Shown in pieces: positions 61,310 to 64,000 of a stretch of DNA of 64,000 nt. How positions within the stretch are numbered: position 1 is the stretch's first letter; each line of letters opens with the position of its first letter. The notes below the pieces were generated by a model that was given only the letters and a program-made list of their open reading frames with translations, was not told the origin of the DNA and did no database searches. Made by a program: the position numbers and the translations under genes. The DNA comes from Prunella strophiata (taxonomy: Eukaryota > Chordata > Aves > Passeriformes > Prunellidae), in contig JAZBQD010000014.1 of NCBI GenBank assembly GCA_036583965.1, positions 51,713,626-51,777,625 of the forward strand, given 5' to 3'.

Positions 61310-64000
61310 TGAGCTAGGCAGAAAAATATACCTCTCTCTTTTCATCTGAATCACCTATCTTGTAACTCAACTAGTTAATGTTGCTTCTTCATACTGTCTA
61401 GAGCACTTGGTTACTCTTCTGAGTCCAAGACACACAAGAATTTGATGCCATTCTAAGCCTCCCTAGAAAAGAATTTGGAGTGAGAGGGTAAATGGAAGGA
61501 CAATTAATTTCACACCTTTATGTTCAACACAATACAGAAAAGCAGAAAGTTGGGAGTTTTAGCAGGTGAAAGATCAACAGTGTAAATAGCCATCCTTAAG
61601 CAGCAACATACACATCACCTTTAATTTAATGAATATAAAAATATTGTTTGCAAATTTTAAATAATACCTAAAATTCTTCTAAATCCTGGTCCTTCTCCCT
61701 ATTATTTCGACACAACTGCAATTTTTTTAAATTAAATTTGGACTAACTAAATCTAATATATGCCATTTTTGAGTGTTTTTCTTGCTATTTGTAGTACCTG
61801 CTCTTCCACTCTCAAGATTCTCCCTCTCACCTGAGTGACTGCCTTCCTTTGTGTCTGAGGACAAGCTAAACTCTGAAAGTTAACCACAAGATGCTCAGGG
61901 AACTGGGCAAGTCAGTACTTTTCTGTTATAGCCACTACTAAAACACTCTTTTAATTTCTCTTGCAAACAAGTCTGCCTAGTGATACACAACCAGAAGATG
62001 CATATCTCTGCTAGAGTATCAAAACTAGCTCTTCCCCTAAGAAGATAAATAAAATATGCTGTTCTGCCATTCATGTTTTGGAGCACAGACAAGCAACAGT
62101 AAGCAGTTAGCAAAAAAACAACAATTGGTGTAACCCTCCCTTAGAGATAATGAAGGCTTAAGATCTCCCAGGAAAGACAATTTCTATCTGGGGGTTTATC
62201 ACAGTAATTAATTTTTCTAGGAAGAAACTAAGTCCAAACTCCCAAGCCTGCTCCACAGAAGAGATGACAGGTTATTCTTTGCAAAGCTAATTGAAAAAAT
62301 GCTACATAGCTGCAGCAACAGGATTAGCAGTGTCAGAAACAAAGCAGGGTGAATGGATGAAGTAACCTATATTTATCAAGCTCTTTACAGAGACTGGAAA
62401 GACTTCTTTTCAGAAACAGTTTTGTGGACTGTCCTCTTTCTTCGCAGTCAAACCTAATTAGCTTATGGTTAAAACCACAAGAACTGATGGGCTTTGCTGT
62501 ATAGCAGTTCTTCTGCTGCCTAGCATCTTGTAATTTACCACATTGCTTTGGAGGAATCCCTCATGGGATCCTCCTAAGCAGGAGGATCCCCTCCTAAGAA
62601 GGATCCCTCATTCTTTATGGTAACAAATACTAGCAGAAATGTCAAATGAAGGATTGCAGCACATGACAGGAGGTATTTGATTTGTTGTACTGATTTGGTT
62701 CTGAATAAAAGCAGACTGGCTTTTATTTTAATGCAAAATATGATGTAAAGTCCCAGAAAAGTCAAAAACTTTCTGTTTTGTTTCAATGAGCTTTTGATCT
62801 ACATGTGTTATGTGTGCTGAGAAGGAATAACCCCTTTCAGCCTGTTGATGTCCCCTTTTTGATCTTTCTCTATTCCCACTGCTCAAAAATATAATTAAAT
62901 ATTTCATGCTGTCACAGAAAACGTATCTTTGAAATTAAAAATAATCTTGAGGAGTTTACACTCCTTGGGAGTTGCTTTCTGACAAAAACTGTGGAAAACA
63001 TCAATGTGGCAGTGTAAAAGGAGAACCTGTACAAAGGAATGTTGGACAGACTTGTAGCAGTGTTCAGGTACATAGAAAGTGTTTAGGTACCTAGAAAGCA
63101 TGGATGATACATGGGATTTCCAAAAATTTTCTGATTTTCACTGATTTAAAGGAAAAGTCTCTTCACAGGCTCCTTTGAAGATACATCTTTTAACTCCAAC
63201 TGCAGTTAAACACTTTTGAAAATCCTTTTAGATACCAGTTTGACACTTTAGGCACTTAATTTATTTTAAGTCCTTGGTCTACACATCTAGCAAACTGCAA
63301 GGAAAAGAGGGAAGCAAGGAAGGAACAGTCACCAGGAACTCAAGGCTTTTTCCAAATGTTACTTTTGTTGTATATAGAGCCAGTGTGCTCATGTTGTGTG
63401 TTGAAATGGGGATAAGCATTGACACCACAATTTTGGCCATCCAAATTGTCCATTTGCTATGGCTTTCTCTGTAGCCTTTACCATCAGCAGGTTGGAGTAA
63501 GTTGCTGCAGGGGGTGGTTCAAGGGATCCTGAGGTGGATTGTTTTCAGTGCTGGGATCCTTACCTAGCTAAAAAAGGTAGTTAAAGTTTCACCAAGTCAA
63601 TAGACCCTATAATATATATATATATTTACTGTTAGGTTATAATACAAGACTGCTATTGCAATAATAGAAACCATTTGAGAATTTCAAATTGTGGGTAAAG
63701 CAATTCAGCATAGCATGATAATTTTTGATGCATGATTTAATTATTAAGGAGCACCAGCATTATATTGCCCATTAATATAATTGAAGGCATATTTTGACTT
63801 CCTCTCAAAGTGGAAAAATTCATTTTTAATTCCATCAACACTAACTTGGTATTCTTTGTTCACATTTAATATATTTTAGATTTAATATAAATTCCCCTGT
63901 GAGAAAATTCACACTTTATGATAGGGTTACTGTGTTTTATATAAAATACGAAGAAGCCTGTTGTCTTTCCATGGATATAAACTTTCTATTTCTTCTTAAT
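61310..64000. other. No recognisable gene
   Basis: AT-rich to the window end. It contains the small palindromic duplication at 62549-62608 and an AT run at 63613-63626. Confidence 0.5.
62565..62590. repeat. Perfect hairpin, 11-bp arms, within a local duplication
   Basis: GGGATCCTCCT (62565-62575) and AGGAGGATCCC (62580-62590) are exact reverse complements around aagc. The words 'ctcctaag' and 'atccctcat' each recur within about 50 bp, so local duplication and inversion probably produced the structure. Confidence 0.85.

Overview
The window looks like nuclear DNA from a bird. It is AT-rich, with T-rich and A-rich stretches throughout, and has no bacterial-style gene packing: the longest open frame is only about 156 codons. 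The interspersed repeats point the same way. There are six CR1 LINE 3' ends, recognisable from the 'gagcaacctg', 'ggtcccttccaa' and 'attctatgattctatg' tail motifs. There are also solo LTRs of endogenous retroviruses and one remnant carrying the avian LTR terminus 'ggggttaaaccatgaca'. No rRNA, tRNA, CRISPR array, operon or phage feature was seen.

Layout. Positions 1-5300 hold the best evidence for a protein-coding gene, the 3' end of a plus-strand gene. Exon 3614-3755 and terminal exon 4393-4437 have good splice sites, join in phase and end in a stop; a weaker upstream exon candidate lies at 1445. A GC-richer stretch (about 4500-4900) and AATAAA at 5289 would be its 3' UTR. This segment also carries a 203-bp polypurine tract and a 44-A homopolymer. 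Positions 5300-13600 are mostly featureless, with one CR1 and two weak minus-strand terminal-exon candidates near 10.8 and 12.0 kb. Positions 13.6-22.8 kb are repeat-rich: two solo LTRs with matching 6-bp target duplications, three CR1 copies, and a protein-like minus-strand frame at 14.9-15.3 kb. From 22.8 to 64 kb the sequence reads as gene desert or long intron. It contains scattered hairpins, simple repeats, two small CR1 tails, LTR remnants at 32.1 and 39.6 kb, a GC-rich block of unknown origin at 54.6-55.7 kb, and several exon-like segments that cannot be confirmed by eye.

No coherent new biological system was found. The items most worth checking are the plus-strand gene terminus at 3614-4437, the two TSD-flanked solo LTRs, four phase-compatible exon-like segments on the plus strand (44-61 kb), and the perfect 15-bp-stem hairpin at 28058-28094. 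All gene calls are by eye. Splice-like signals are common by chance in T-rich DNA, so the low confidences should be taken literally.
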